Assembly (NCBI RefSeq): GCF_015461805.1
Contig: NZ_JACVZE010000006.1
Location: 248,001-312,000 of the forward strand
Direction: 5' to 3'
Origin: Pseudomonas pisciculturae
Lineage (GTDB): Bacteria > Pseudomonadota > Gammaproteobacteria > Pseudomonadales > Pseudomonadaceae
Length of the DNA: 64,000 bases
A program made the position numbers and the translations under genes. The notes under the pieces were generated by a model, which ran no database searches, had not been told where the DNA came from, and saw nothing but the letters and a program-made list of their open reading frames with translations. Of this stretch, positions 16,873-25,839 are shown piece by piece (within the stretch, counting starts at the first letter, position 1; the number at the start of each line of letters is the position of its first letter).

Positions 16873-19083
16873 TTACAACATGCCAAACCCCACCTGCACC
16901 GTCAGCGCCCCTTGGTTATCCCCCAACCCAATCCCATACCGACCTTCCAGGTCATCATTGATGCACAGCTGCAATTCCCCCGTTTGCCCCGGCGGAATCT
17001 CCGCCAAATCCCCCACCAGAAACGGCGTGCCGCCACTGCCCACGCGGCCGATCAACGCGCCTTCATTGGCTCCCGGCAAGGTGTACCCCGCCTTGGCGAT
17101 CAGGCCTGGGCTGCCATTACCATCGACCATGCCTCCAACCGGGCTGGCCAACCACTTGCCACTGACGTAACGCACCAACCGTGGGCTCGGCCCGCTGATC
17201 TGCACGCCGGTGGCTTGCCAGGGTTGGTTGGCTTGCACCTGCACCGTCACGGCCTTGAGGTCGTTGCACAAGGTGTCACCGGCCTGGATCGACAATGCAG
17301 CGATGGTCAGGCTCGGGTTGGACGTGCCGGTGGTGGGGAACACACCGTCGCCCACCAGGAACAGATTGGCGTGGTCCCAACTGCGTTGGTATTTGTCGAC
17401 CACCGATGTCGTGGGGTCGGCGCCCATGCGGTAGGTGCCCATCAGGTGCCCGGCGCCCTGGAAGGAATAGGACTCTCCTTGATAGTCGAACAACCCAGGG
17501 GCGATATCGGCAGTCAACTCGGTGGCGCCCAACAGTTCGGTGATCACATGGCTTGCGAGGATGCGTGCTTGCTTGAAGCCCTCCTTGGTGTAGTCCGACA
17601 GGTCGTAGTGGATCTCCGGGCGCGGTATGCCCAGGCGGTCCTTGTACTGGCTGGACGGCATGATGTAGCAGTTGGCGTTGTTCGGGTCGTCTTCGACTTG
17701 TTCCACCAGGAAGCCCACGCGAAATTGCCGTGTCAGCAGGTTGTTCAACTGCTGCACCAACGCCGTGCCGAACAGCACTTGCGAGGCGTCGCTGGTATTA
17801 GGCAACGGGTTGGTACGGCTGACGTTGGTGCCATCGATCAGGTCGGCGACGGTGGTGTACGGGTCACCAATCGGCCAGTTGAAACCTTCGTTGCCGATCT
17901 CGATGCGCCACGCGGCACGTTGGCTGCGAAACGCCCCGTCGCGCAGGCTTTCGATGCCCGAGGTCGACACCGGCCCCCGGTATGGGAACACCGTCTTGCC
18001 CTCGGGCATCAAGCCCCAGGCCAGGTAGATCGGGTGGTCCGCCAGGCTGCGACCGACCTGACCGCTGCTGTTGGCGACCCCGTTGGGCCAGGCACTGCTG
18101 GTGGAGTTGAGCAACAACTTGGGCGTCTCGATGGCATGTGCGGCGATTACATAGCGCTGGCCCACGGCAACACCTGTGCCGGTCGGCGGCCCATCGCCGA
18201 GTTGGTACTGGATGAACTCGATACCGCTGATGGTCTTGTCCGCCGCCACCGTGACCTTGCTCGCCACGGTCTTGTAAAGCACCCGCACATTGCCGGTGTT
18301 GAGCGCGTTGTTCATGGTCACGGTGGCATCGTACTTGGCCTGGATCGGGCAGATGGGCGTGCAGTTGGTGTTGCCCGCACAGACCCGTCGCCCGGCATAC
18401 GGCTGGGAGTTGCGCCCGGCCGGGGTCGGGCTGACCACCAAGGGCAGGCCTTGGAACGACTGGCCCTGTACTGCACTGACAAAACTGCCATCCACCAGCG
18501 ACAGCGGGATGCTGGTCATGGGGAACTCATAGTTGGCAGGGAAGGTGATGCCCAGGTATGCCTGGTCCGCCACATTGGCTGCCACGCCGATTTCCGCTTC
18601 GGCCCGGCAATAGGCACTTTGCAAGTCGTTGTAGCCGATGGGCCAATCCACACCCACGCCGTAGAGCGACTTCATGCGAAAGTCATTGGGCAGCATGCGC
18701 AGGCACGTCGCGACCCAATGCCAGGTAGTGCCGCCGCCCACCCGTTCATAGGTGCTGGTGAACGGCAGCGGGCCTTTTTGCACCAGGTAACTGACGTCGG
18801 GGTTGTTCCAGCCATTGATCAGGTCGGCAATGGTGGCGCGGGGCGCGTTCTGCTCGGTGGGGTTGCGCGCCGGGCTCAAGGTGCTCACGGGCGGGTAGGG
18901 GGACTCGGGGGTTTTTAGCGTCGCGGTATAGAACCGCTCCAGGTACTGGTTACGGTTGGGTGGAATTTCCGGGCCGGATTCCAGCACCAGTACCTTCACG
19001 CCTGCCAAGCCCAGTTGATAGGCAATGATACTGCCCGCCAGGCCAGCACCGACGATCACTACATCCGCTTGTTCGGTACTCAT
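16873..19083 (-). CDS. GMC-family FAD oxidoreductase with C-terminal LecA-like domain
   Basis: A 736-aa protein. Residues 5-35 form the FAD-binding Rossmann fold (ADVVIVGAGLAGSIIAYQLG), and the GMC signature regions follow, including HLMGTYRMGADPTTSVVD and VGDGVFPTTGTSNPSLTIAA near residues 555-605, where the GMC catalytic domain ends. The remaining about 126 residues (611-736) are an extra domain. Its pattern (VSGKW, LPGANEGALIGRVG, FLVGDLAEIPPGQTGELQL, IND, then DNQGALTVQV) resembles the LecA/PA-IL galactose-binding lectin fold. It ends an operon with a FAD-SLDH-type small subunit (ATGA overlap) and a one-haem protein. The likely role is oxidation of an alcohol, sugar or polyol in the periplasm, with electrons passed to the haem partner. 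No Sec/Tat signal is seen on this subunit, so export may ride on a partner. Confidence 0.85.
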   Translation of the reverse strand: MSTEQADVVIVGAGLAGSIIAYQLGLAGVKVLVLESGPEIPPNRNQYLERFYTATLKTPESPYPPVSTLSPARNPTEQNAPRATIADLINGWNNPDVSYLVQKGPLPFTSTYERVGGGTTWHWVATCLRMLPNDFRMKSLYGVGVDWPIGYNDLQSAYCRAEAEIGVAANVADQAYLGITFPANYEFPMTSIPLSLVDGSFVSAVQGQSFQGLPLVVSPTPAGRNSQPYAGRRVCAGNTNCTPICPIQAKYDATVTMNNALNTGNVRVLYKTVASKVTVAADKTISGIEFIQYQLGDGPPTGTGVAVGQRYVIAAHAIETPKLLLNSTSSAWPNGVANSSGQVGRSLADHPIYLAWGLMPEGKTVFPYRGPVSTSGIESLRDGAFRSQRAAWRIEIGNEGFNWPIGDPYTTVADLIDGTNVSRTNPLPNTSDASQVLFGTALVQQLNNLLTRQFRVGFLVEQVEDDPNNANCYIMPSSQYKDRLGIPRPEIHYDLSDYTKEGFKQARILASHVITELLGATELTADIAPGLFDYQGESYSFQGAGHLMGTYRMGADPTTSVVDKYQRSWDHANLFLVGDGVFPTTGTSNPSLTIAALSIQAGDTLCNDLKAVTVQVQANQPWQATGVQISGPSPRLVRYVSGKWLASPVGGMVDGNGSPGLIAKAGYTLPGANEGALIGRVGSGGTPFLVGDLAEIPPGQTGELQLCINDDLEGRYGIGLGDNQGALTVQVGFGML

Positions 19084-19592
19084 GATGATGCTCCTGGCTG
19101 CGTGCTGGCGGGTACCCCGGTGAAATCCTCAAGGCTCGGCGGTGGGCTGTTCCAGTAGCCAAAGAAGAACTCGCTGTAACCCATGGGATGGGCCTGGGCG
19201 ATGTTCCAGGCCCAGCTTTGGGTATAGGCCTCGTCACTGACCACGGTTTGCTCGCCGGTGGAGAACTCGCCCTGGGTGTAGGGCTGGTACCACACGCCAA
19301 GCAGCCAGAGTTTCATGATCGCGCGTGCCGCTTGAGCCGTTTGCGTAGGCGCAGGCTGGCCGTTCTGCATCAGGATCGCGGTACCGATTTGTTGCGGTGT
19401 CGCTTGCTCGGCCACCAGCGATGCGTACTGCGCGAGGAGGGCATTGAGCACGCTTTGCCCCAGGCGTGGGCCGATAAAATTGAGAAAGGTAGTGGGCAGC
19501 CCGATAGGGTCCACGGACGGTGCCAGCAGTTCCTGATTGATGCCAGTGAGCACCACGCTAAGGCCGGTGAAATTGTCCAGGTCGGTGCTCAT
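19080..19592 (-). CDS. Small subunit of the GMC dehydrogenase (FAD-SLDH / sorbitol dehydrogenase type)
   Basis: A 170-aa protein beginning MSTDLDNFTGLSVVLTGINQ. It shows the 'LTG' start motif and the later IMKLWLLGVWY and YSEFFFGYW segments typical of the small subunit family attached to membrane-bound FAD sorbitol/sugar dehydrogenases. The open frame extends much further upstream, but the ATG at 19592 has an AAGGAG ribosome binding site and overlaps the upstream stop as ATGA, so it is the true start. Its own stop overlaps the GMC gene start in the same way. It probably stabilises or exports the flavoprotein. I see no obvious signal peptide. Confidence 0.7.
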   Translation of the reverse strand: MSTDLDNFTGLSVVLTGINQELLAPSVDPIGLPTTFLNFIGPRLGQSVLNALLAQYASLVAEQATPQQIGTAILMQNGQPAPTQTAQAARAIMKLWLLGVWYQPYTQGEFSTGEQTVVSDEAYTQSWAWNIAQAHPMGYSEFFFGYWNSPPPSLEDFTGVPASTQPGASS

Positions 19593-20956
19593 GGCTGACT
19601 CCTTGTTGCGCCGGTGGATTGGGCGCGTTCGAGCAGGTAGGTGAAGTCCGCAAAGCTGGTGCGCGGCGACTGGGTCACGTGGGTGGCGGCGTTGCCGTGA
19701 CAGGCGATGCAGCTGGATGAGGCCTGGGGCACGGTGCCCTGGATATAGGTCTCCAGCGTGGCATTGGCAAGGAACGACGGCGCCGGTTTGCCCAACGGCA
19801 CGGTGGCCGAGATTTGGCACGGCGGTTGGCCGCTGAGGGTGGGCCATTGGGTGCTGATCAACTGGTAGTTGGCCCACACACTGTTGGGGTTCACGCTGCG
19901 CAACAGGGTTTGATAGGTGCTGTTCAGCGCCTTGGTGGCATCGGTCAGGGGGATTTCGCGCACGATCTGTGAGGGTGTGGCTTTTACTGCGGGGTTCCAC
20001 GGCCGGGGCGGTGGCTGGTTGACCTCGGCATGGCTGCTGGCGTTGTAGAACAGGTACGGGCCTTTACGCTCGGCGGGCGGCGTGGTTTTTTCCGGCACAT
20101 TGTCGATGTGCTCGAAGGTCGACCACACCCACTGCGGCGCGCTGGTGGTCTTGTGCACGATATGCAACCCCACCAGCCCCACCGGCTCGGCCGTGCAGGA
20201 CTCGGCCACCACCGGCCCCTTACTTGGGTCGCTGTTGCCCGGCGTATACACCAGCGCATCCACCGTATGGAAGTTGCCGGGCTTGTCGTTGCCGTCCAAT
20301 ACCTTCCACGCCGCCTTGACCATCAGCGAACCCACTTCGCTGGTGGCCGGGTTGCCGCAACTGAACGCCACCGCATTGGTGGGGTTGGCGGCAAAAAATG
20401 CCTGCTGGCCTTGGATGCTGTACAGCCCGTTGTTGACGATGCCGTCGAACATCGATTGGTTGACCACGATTTCATTGCGCGTGTACACGCCGCTTTGGTC
20501 CACCAGCGGGCCACTTTCAAACGGCTGGATAAACTCGTCCAGCACATCCGGCACCTTGCCCATCTGTTGCAGCAAACGCCCGGAACCCTTGCCTTCGCAA
20601 GCCTTGGGCACGCTCGCCGGGGCGTGAAACGGCAACGGTTTTTGCCCTTGCGGCAGGAACACCTGGTAACTCTCCTTGTAGCTTTCCCACACCGTTGCGG
20701 CATCCTGCTGGCCGATCTGCACGCCGGTGTTGGGGTTGCCATCGGCCAGGGCAGGCCAGTTCAGCGCGATAAACGTCTGCCACGACATGTCATCGAAGTT
20801 CTGTTGCAGGCTGGTGAGGGAAAACGGCGGTGTGGCCGTGACATCGAAGGGGATTTGCGTAGACAGTGTGGGGGCCGCGTCGACCAGCGGGCTCAGCAAT
20901 GCGCCAAACAAAGCGCAGCCGAACCCGGGCCGGGGGCGATGGGTTTCCTTTCTCAT
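19589..20956 (-). CDS. Secreted single-haem c-type protein of the GMC operon
   Basis: A 455-aa protein with a signal peptide (MRKETHRPRPGFGCALFGALLSPLVDAA). One c-haem motif, CIACHGNA, sits near the C-terminus (about residue 424). The long middle region (TWESYKESYQVFLP-like segments, several Trp and Pro) does not match a cytochrome fold I can name. The frame allows a start at 20980, but the ATG at 20956 has a clear AAGGAGAT ribosome binding site. It is the first gene of an operon in which all three genes overlap by four bases, so it very likely acts as electron acceptor or scaffold for the GMC dehydrogenase. The family is uncertain. Confidence 0.65.
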   Translation of the reverse strand: MRKETHRPRPGFGCALFGALLSPLVDAAPTLSTQIPFDVTATPPFSLTSLQQNFDDMSWQTFIALNWPALADGNPNTGVQIGQQDAATVWESYKESYQVFLPQGQKPLPFHAPASVPKACEGKGSGRLLQQMGKVPDVLDEFIQPFESGPLVDQSGVYTRNEIVVNQSMFDGIVNNGLYSIQGQQAFFAANPTNAVAFSCGNPATSEVGSLMVKAAWKVLDGNDKPGNFHTVDALVYTPGNSDPSKGPVVAESCTAEPVGLVGLHIVHKTTSAPQWVWSTFEHIDNVPEKTTPPAERKGPYLFYNASSHAEVNQPPPRPWNPAVKATPSQIVREIPLTDATKALNSTYQTLLRSVNPNSVWANYQLISTQWPTLSGQPPCQISATVPLGKPAPSFLANATLETYIQGTVPQASSSCIACHGNAATHVTQSPRTSFADFTYLLERAQSTGATRSQP

Positions 20957-21110
20957 CGGTATCTCCTTGGCATCAGGCACCAGGAGACAGGGGGTCCGTC
21001 ATGGACTCTTCAATGCGCCTCCTGGCACGGGCTTGAGCGTAGATAAGGCAGGAGACGCAGGTGTATGGGCGACTAGATTTATTCGTAATAAAAACAATCG
21101 CTGAGGCGCT

Positions 21111-21647
21111 TCAAGCACGCTCTTTATCGGCACTGCAGCGTTGAGGCCGAATGAAGGTGCGAAACACATGGTCCCACAACGGCGATGAAACCCCGAAGTT
21201 CTTCTCGATCCCTTGCCGGTGGTGCAAGTCGTGATTGGCCACCAGCCTTGGCATGAATCGGTAGGCCCAATGCTCGGGGCGATGCATCACGTAATGCACC
21301 GAGATGTAATAGAAGTAGCCGGTGACGGCGCCAATAAATACTGAGGTCAGGCCGGTGTACCAGGCAAACAGCAGCAGGGCGGCGAAGGTGGAGCTGGTTT
21401 TCCAGCTGGACACACCGATATAGGCCAGCACATCGACATGGTGCGTCCAGTGCTCGCGACGGTACAGCGAATGAAACAGAAAGCGGTGAGCCGAATACTC
21501 CACCAACGTCCAAGCCAACAGCCCAATCAACGCCAGGCCCGCGTCGAACGGCGCGAGGAAAAGGGCAATGAGGATGAAAAACGGAACGGTGAAGAAATCG
21601 AGGTAATAAGCGACTGATGACATCAGCCATTTATTTGAGGCAGCCAT
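21111..21647 (-). CDS. Fatty acid hydroxylase / sterol desaturase family membrane protein
   Basis: A 178-aa integral membrane protein with about four hydrophobic helices and the histidine clusters of the superfamily: AHRFLFH, HWTHH, HYVMHRPEHW and HDLHH. These would bind a di-iron centre that hydroxylates or desaturates a lipid. I chose the ATG at 21647; an in-frame GTG at 21707 would add 20 unlikely residues. It lies between the GMC operon and the GntR gene, both minus strand, without overlap, and its substrate is not predictable from context. Confidence 0.8.
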   Translation of the reverse strand: MAASNKWLMSSVAYYLDFFTVPFFILIALFLAPFDAGLALIGLLAWTLVEYSAHRFLFHSLYRREHWTHHVDVLAYIGVSSWKTSSTFAALLLFAWYTGLTSVFIGAVTGYFYYISVHYVMHRPEHWAYRFMPRLVANHDLHHRQGIEKNFGVSSPLWDHVFRTFIRPQRCSADKERA

Positions 21648-21723
21648 GTGCGGAATATCCCTGTAGTGCGCGATGGGGTGGTGCAAAATGCGCGCGCAGC
21701 ATGCCACTGGCCTGCAATCAACG

Positions 21724-22446
21724 CTACAACGGCGTCAACACATTCATCACGGTATCCAGGGCCGAACGGGTGTCATCCAGTTGCACCAGGGAGGCGTGCC
21801 GTGCGCTGAGCGCATCGCGATTTTTGATCGCGGTCAGAATCGCCTTGTGCCGCGGCAGGCTCAGTGCCTGGGTATTGGGGCGTTGGTTGGTGACGTTGAT
21901 AGACTCGCGCAACGGCAGCGAGAGCATGTTGCACATGTTGGCCAGCAAGTCGTTGTGGGTGGCGTTGGCCACGGCGCGGTGGAAGTCCAGGTCGGGCTGC
22001 AACAGCTCGGCGGGGCTTTTCGCCGCCTCCATGCGCCGGTAGGCATCTTCGATGCTGGCGATGTCCGCTTCGGTCGCCGTGGTGGCCGCCAGGGCGGCAA
22101 TCTCCGGTTCGAGGATGCGCCGCACCCCGGCCAGCGTGTGGAAAAATTCGCTGTGAGGCGTCGACTGCATCAGCCAGTACAGCACGTCCGGGTCGAGCAG
22201 ATGCCACTCCACGCGTGGGCGCACAACCGTGCCCACACGGGTCTTTGAGTAGACCAGGCCCTTGGCGCTGAGCACGCGAGTGGCTTCGCGTAATACCGGG
22301 CGGCTGACCTTGTATTCCTCGCACAACAAGGCTTCAGCCGGCAACTTTTCTTCGGGTTTGAAGCGCCCGGAAACGATGTGCATGCCCAGTTCCTGAACGA
22401 TCTGGGCATGCATGCTTTTGCCGGGCTGGAGAGTCTGGTAATTCAT
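21724..22446 (-). CDS. GntR-family (FadR/FCD) regulator of the adjacent sugar-acid genes
   Basis: A 240-aa regulator. Residues about 10-75 form the winged helix (GRFKPEEKLPAEALLCEEYKVSRPVLREATRVLSAKGLV), and residues about 90-225 form the FCD ligand domain with its metal/ligand residues (RRILEPEIAALAA, LDFHRAVANATHNDLL, HKAILTAIKNRDALSARHA). The closest functional relatives by pattern are DgoR-type repressors that sense sugar acids or keto-deoxy acids. It follows the dehydratase gene on the same strand, behind a hairpin. Two TTGTATNACTA repeats in the dehydratase/MFS intergenic region are candidate operators. It probably controls both divergent arms of the cluster. Confidence 0.82.
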   Translation of the reverse strand: MNYQTLQPGKSMHAQIVQELGMHIVSGRFKPEEKLPAEALLCEEYKVSRPVLREATRVLSAKGLVYSKTRVGTVVRPRVEWHLLDPDVLYWLMQSTPHSEFFHTLAGVRRILEPEIAALAATTATEADIASIEDAYRRMEAAKSPAELLQPDLDFHRAVANATHNDLLANMCNMLSLPLRESINVTNQRPNTQALSLPRHKAILTAIKNRDALSARHASLVQLDDTRSALDTVMNVLTPL

Positions 22447-22518
22447 GACGACGACGTGGCTCTGACGAAATACGCTGCATCATAGCATCGCTTTCGGATC
22501 GATTTGGCGGGACGCAAA

Positions 22519-22541
22519 TGCGCGCCAGAAGCTGGCGCGCA
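22519..22541 (-). terminator. Hairpin after the dehydratase gene
   Basis: Perfect 10-bp stem TGCGCGCCAG ... CTGGCGCGCA with a 3-nt loop, starting 10 bases beyond the dehydratase stop. On the minus strand it is followed by only a short ATTTG, so it may be an attenuating rather than a complete terminator before the GntR gene. Confidence 0.55.
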
Positions 22542-22550
22542 GCCTGTGAA

Positions 22551-24290
22551 TCAGTGCGAGTGGCGCGGTACCTCGGAGCCACGGCAGCCCACCAGGAAGT
22601 CGAAGTCGCAACCTTCGTCGGCTTGCAGCACGTGGTCCACATAGAGGCGGGCGTAGCCGCTGGAGAAGATCTTGGCGCTGGTGTCCGGCTTGAGGTCACT
22701 GAGGCGCGCTTGCAGTTCTTCGTCGCTGATGTCCAGGTGCAGGCGGCCACCGGCGCAGTCGAGTTCGATGAAGTCACCGTTGCGCACGGCGGCCAACGGC
22801 CCACCGGCAGCGGCCTCCGGCGCCACGTGCAGCACCACGGTGCCATAGGCAGTGCCGCTCATCCTTGCGTCAGAGATGCGCACCATGTCGGTCACGCCCT
22901 TGGCCAGCACTTTGGGAGGCAGGCCCATGTTGCCGACTTCAGCCATGCCAGGGTAACCCTTGGGGCCAGCGTTCTTGAGCACCAGCACGCAGGTTTCATC
23001 GACGTCCAGGTCCGGGTCGGCAATACGCGCCTTATAGTCGTCGAAGTTCTCGAACACCACGGCACGCCCACGATGTTGCATCAACTCAGGGGTCGCGGCC
23101 GATGGCTTGAGCACCGCGCCGCGTGGCGACAGGTTGCCACGCAGGATGCACAGGCCACCGTCGGCCACCAGCGGGTTGTCGACCTGGCGGATCACTTCGT
23201 CGTTGTATTGCGGCGATGCCTGGCAGTTGCTCCAGATGCTCTGGCCATTGGCGGTCAGCGCATCGGGGTTGGGCAGCAGGCCGGCTTCACCCATGCGGCG
23301 GATCACGGCGGGCAGGCCGCCCGCGTAGTAGAACTCCTCCATCAGGAAGCGCCCCGACGGCTGCATGTCGACAATCGTCGGGGTGCCGCGACCGATGCGG
23401 GTCCAGTCTTCCAGGTCGAGCTCCACACCGATGCGCCCGGCGATGGCTTTTAAGTGGATGACTGCGTTGGTCGAACCCCCGATGGCGGCGTTGACCTTGA
23501 TGGCGTTCTCGAACGCGGCCTTGGTGAGGATCTTCGACAGGCGCAGGTCTTCATGCACCATGTCGACAATACGCATGCCCGACAAATGCGCCAGCACATA
23601 ACGGCGTGAATCCACCGCCGGGATCGCGGCGTTGTGCGGCAGCGATGTACCCAAGGCTTCTGCCATGCAGGCCATGGTGGAGGCGGTGCCCATGGTGTTG
23701 CAGGTACCGGCCGAGCGCGACATGCCGGCTTCGGCAGAGAGGAATTCATCCAGGCTGATCTGCCCGGCCTTATAGGCCTCGTGCATCTGCCACACCACGG
23801 TGCCCGAGCCGATGTCCTTGCCTTTGTGCTTGCCATTCAGCATCGGCCCACCGGTGACGACGATGGCGGGCACATCGCAACTGGCAGCACCCATCAGCAA
23901 GGCCGGGGTGGTTTTGTCACAGCCGGTCAGCAGCACCACGGCATCCACCGGGTTGCCGCGAATGGCTTCTTCGACGTCCATGCTCGCCAGGTTGCGGGTA
24001 AGCATCGCGGTAGGCCGCAGGTTTGACTCGCCACTGGAAAACACCGGGAACTCCACCGGGAACCCGCCGGCCTCCAGAACACCCTTCTTCACATGCTCGG
24101 CAATTTTGCGGAAGTGGGCGTTGCACGGCGTCAGCTCAGACCAGGTGTTGCAGATGCCAATGATGGGCTTGCCCTGGAACTCATGGTCTGGGATGCCCTG
24201 GTTTTTCATCCAACTGCGGTACATGAAACCGTTCTTGTCGGACGTGCCAAACCACTGGGCGGAACGAAGCGGAGTCTTTTTACCTGTCAT
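22551..24290 (-). CDS. IlvD/Edd-family sugar-acid dehydratase (arabinonate-dehydratase clade)
   Basis: A 579-aa [Fe-S] dehydratase. The three cluster cysteines are visible: Cys56 (TPCN), Cys124 (TGCDKTTP) and Cys197 (SAGTCNTMG). These equal the ligands of the Rhizobium L-arabinonate dehydratase after a 3-residue shift. The catalytic Ser region ISDARMSGTAYG and the ending GCRGSEVPRHSH also match that clade rather than true IlvD. It would remove water from a 2,3-dihydroxy (aldonic) acid to give a 2-keto-3-deoxy acid. It is divergent from an MFS carrier, acylating aldehyde dehydrogenase and 4-hydroxy-2-oxo-acid aldolase, which suggests its product is cleaved to pyruvate plus an aldehyde. The exact sugar acid is not determined by the sequence. 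Confidence 0.85.
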   Translation of the reverse strand: MTGKKTPLRSAQWFGTSDKNGFMYRSWMKNQGIPDHEFQGKPIIGICNTWSELTPCNAHFRKIAEHVKKGVLEAGGFPVEFPVFSSGESNLRPTAMLTRNLASMDVEEAIRGNPVDAVVLLTGCDKTTPALLMGAASCDVPAIVVTGGPMLNGKHKGKDIGSGTVVWQMHEAYKAGQISLDEFLSAEAGMSRSAGTCNTMGTASTMACMAEALGTSLPHNAAIPAVDSRRYVLAHLSGMRIVDMVHEDLRLSKILTKAAFENAIKVNAAIGGSTNAVIHLKAIAGRIGVELDLEDWTRIGRGTPTIVDMQPSGRFLMEEFYYAGGLPAVIRRMGEAGLLPNPDALTANGQSIWSNCQASPQYNDEVIRQVDNPLVADGGLCILRGNLSPRGAVLKPSAATPELMQHRGRAVVFENFDDYKARIADPDLDVDETCVLVLKNAGPKGYPGMAEVGNMGLPPKVLAKGVTDMVRISDARMSGTAYGTVVLHVAPEAAAGGPLAAVRNGDFIELDCAGGRLHLDISDEELQARLSDLKPDTSAKIFSSGYARLYVDHVLQADEGCDFDFLVGCRGSEVPRHSH

Positions 24291-24306
24291 GGCGAGGTCA
24301 CTCTTA

Positions 24307-24318
24307 TTGTATGACTAA
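24307..24318. promoter_or_regulatory. Candidate GntR/DgoR-type operator half (TTGTATGACTAA)
   Basis: TTGTATGACTAA lies 17 bp upstream of the dehydratase start. It repeats, with one internal change, at 24380. The published E. coli DgoR site is TTGTA-S-TACAW, so the 5-base TTGTA core matches. Assignment to the nearby GntR regulator is inference. Confidence 0.4.
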
Positions 24319-24379
24319 TCAAAATTTACACGACGAATCTACCGCATAAAAAGCCGTTTTGAAACGATTGCGTGAGTAT

Positions 24380-24391
24380 TTGTATTACTAT
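24380..24391. promoter_or_regulatory. Second candidate GntR/DgoR-type operator (TTGTATTACTAT)
   Basis: TTGTATTACTAT, closely matching the copy at 24307-24318 and lying 98 bp upstream of the MFS start in the divergent promoter region. The pair would allow one repressor to control both arms of the cluster. Confidence 0.4.
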
Positions 24392-24488
24392 ATTGTTTTC
24401 GCCAGTTGCCAATGTCGGCGGTCGATTGACCGCTGGCGGACCGGCCGGATCGACGCATTCCATAACAAAAACAACGATGGAGAAGACT

Positions 24489-25796
24489 ATGAATCCGGAC
24501 GCTCGGATTATTCGCACGCTCACGCTCAGGTTGATTCCCTTCCTGATCCTGCTGTACCTCGTCGCCTTCATCGATCGCTCGGCGGTGGGCTTCGCCAAAT
24601 TGCACATGAATGCCGATATCGGCCTCAGCGACATGGCCTATGGCTTTGGCGCAGGGCTGTTCTTTATTGGCTATTTCTTCTTCGAGGTGCCCAGCAACCT
24701 GCTGCTTGAGCGTTTCGGCGCACGGCGCTGGTTTGCGCGAATCCTGGTGACCTGGGGCGCGATCACCGTCGGCATGGCCTTCGTCCAGGGCAGCTACAGC
24801 TTCTATGTAATGCGCTTTTTGCTGGGTGCGGCCGAGGCCGGGTTCTTCCCAGGGGTGCTGTACTACATCACGCGCTGGTTCCCGGTCTGCCATCGCGGCA
24901 AGGTGCTGGGCTTCTTCATCCTGTCCCAGCCTGTCGCGCTGATGGTCACCGGGCCTTTGGCCGGTTGGTTGTTGGGCATGAATGGCATCTGGGGCCTGGC
25001 GGGTTGGCAGTGGCTGTTCATCACCATCGGCCTGCCTGCCATCCTGCTCGCTTGGCCAACCTTGAAACTGCTGCCGGATACACCAAAGGACGCACGCTGG
25101 CTGGCTGAGGCCGACCGCCAATGGTTGTTGGGTGAGCTGCATAAAGATCGTGAAATCTACGGCCAGACCGAGCACACCAACCCTTTGCGGGCCCTGGCCG
25201 ACCGTCGTGTGTTGCTGTTGGCGTTGCTGTACCTGCCGAGCACATTGAGCACCTACGGCCTGAGCCTGTGGTTACCCACCTTGGTCAAACAGTTCGGTGG
25301 CAGTGACCTGACCACGGGCTTCATCTCGGCGATCCCTTATGTGTTTGGGGTGATTGGCCTGCTGTTGGTGCCACGCAGTTCCGACCGTTTAAACGACCGC
25401 TACGGGCATCTCACCGTGCTGTATGTGCTGGGTGCAGTGGGTCTGTTCTTGAGTGCCTGGCTGAGCCTGCCGACCTTGCAACTGGCCGCGCTGTGCCTGA
25501 CGGCCTTCAGCCTGTTCTCGGTGACTGCGATTTTCTGGGTGCTGCCGGGTCGCTTCCTCTCGGGGGCTTCGGCTGCTGCCGGCATTGCGCTGATCAACTC
25601 GTTCGGCAACCTGGGCGGCTATATCGGCCCGTTTGGTATCGGCGCGTTGAAGGAATACACCGGCACGCTGTCGTCCGGTTTGTATTTCCTGGCGGCAGTG
25701 ATGCTCTCGGGTGTGGTGCTGACGTACATCGTTTATACAAAACTGGAAAAGAAAGCCGCGGCCGCGCCCAACCCAGCGCTTGGCCAGGCGTCCTGA
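24489..25796 (+). CDS. MFS transporter, anion:cation symporter type (sugar acid uptake)
   Basis: A 435-aa major facilitator with twelve predicted helices. The start of helix 1 (RLIPFLILLYLVAFIDRSAVGFAKLHM) is typical of the ACS family (ExuT, GudP, D-galactonate carriers). The MFS signature between helices 2 and 3 is LLLERFGARRWFARI. The ATG at 24489 is preceded by GGAG at a 6-nt distance; longer frames to 24372 are not credible. It is the first gene of the plus-strand arm with the aldehyde dehydrogenase and aldolase. By context it would import the aldonate that the divergent dehydratase uses. Confidence 0.85.
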   Translation: MNPDARIIRTLTLRLIPFLILLYLVAFIDRSAVGFAKLHMNADIGLSDMAYGFGAGLFFIGYFFFEVPSNLLLERFGARRWFARILVTWGAITVGMAFVQGSYSFYVMRFLLGAAEAGFFPGVLYYITRWFPVCHRGKVLGFFILSQPVALMVTGPLAGWLLGMNGIWGLAGWQWLFITIGLPAILLAWPTLKLLPDTPKDARWLAEADRQWLLGELHKDREIYGQTEHTNPLRALADRRVLLLALLYLPSTLSTYGLSLWLPTLVKQFGGSDLTTGFISAIPYVFGVIGLLLVPRSSDRLNDRYGHLTVLYVLGAVGLFLSAWLSLPTLQLAALCLTAFSLFSVTAIFWVLPGRFLSGASAAAGIALINSFGNLGGYIGPFGIGALKEYTGTLSSGLYFLAAVMLSGVVLTYIVYTKLEKKAAAAPNPALGQAS

Positions 25797-25839
25797 TTGC
25801 CCAGGCGGGCATGGACGCCTGCCGACCTGGAGTAGTGAT

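Noticed and set aside
16912..18918. 668-aa plus-strand open frame opposite the GMC oxidoreductase
   Set aside because: Antisense shadow of a gene with an intact FAD fold and C-terminal domain.
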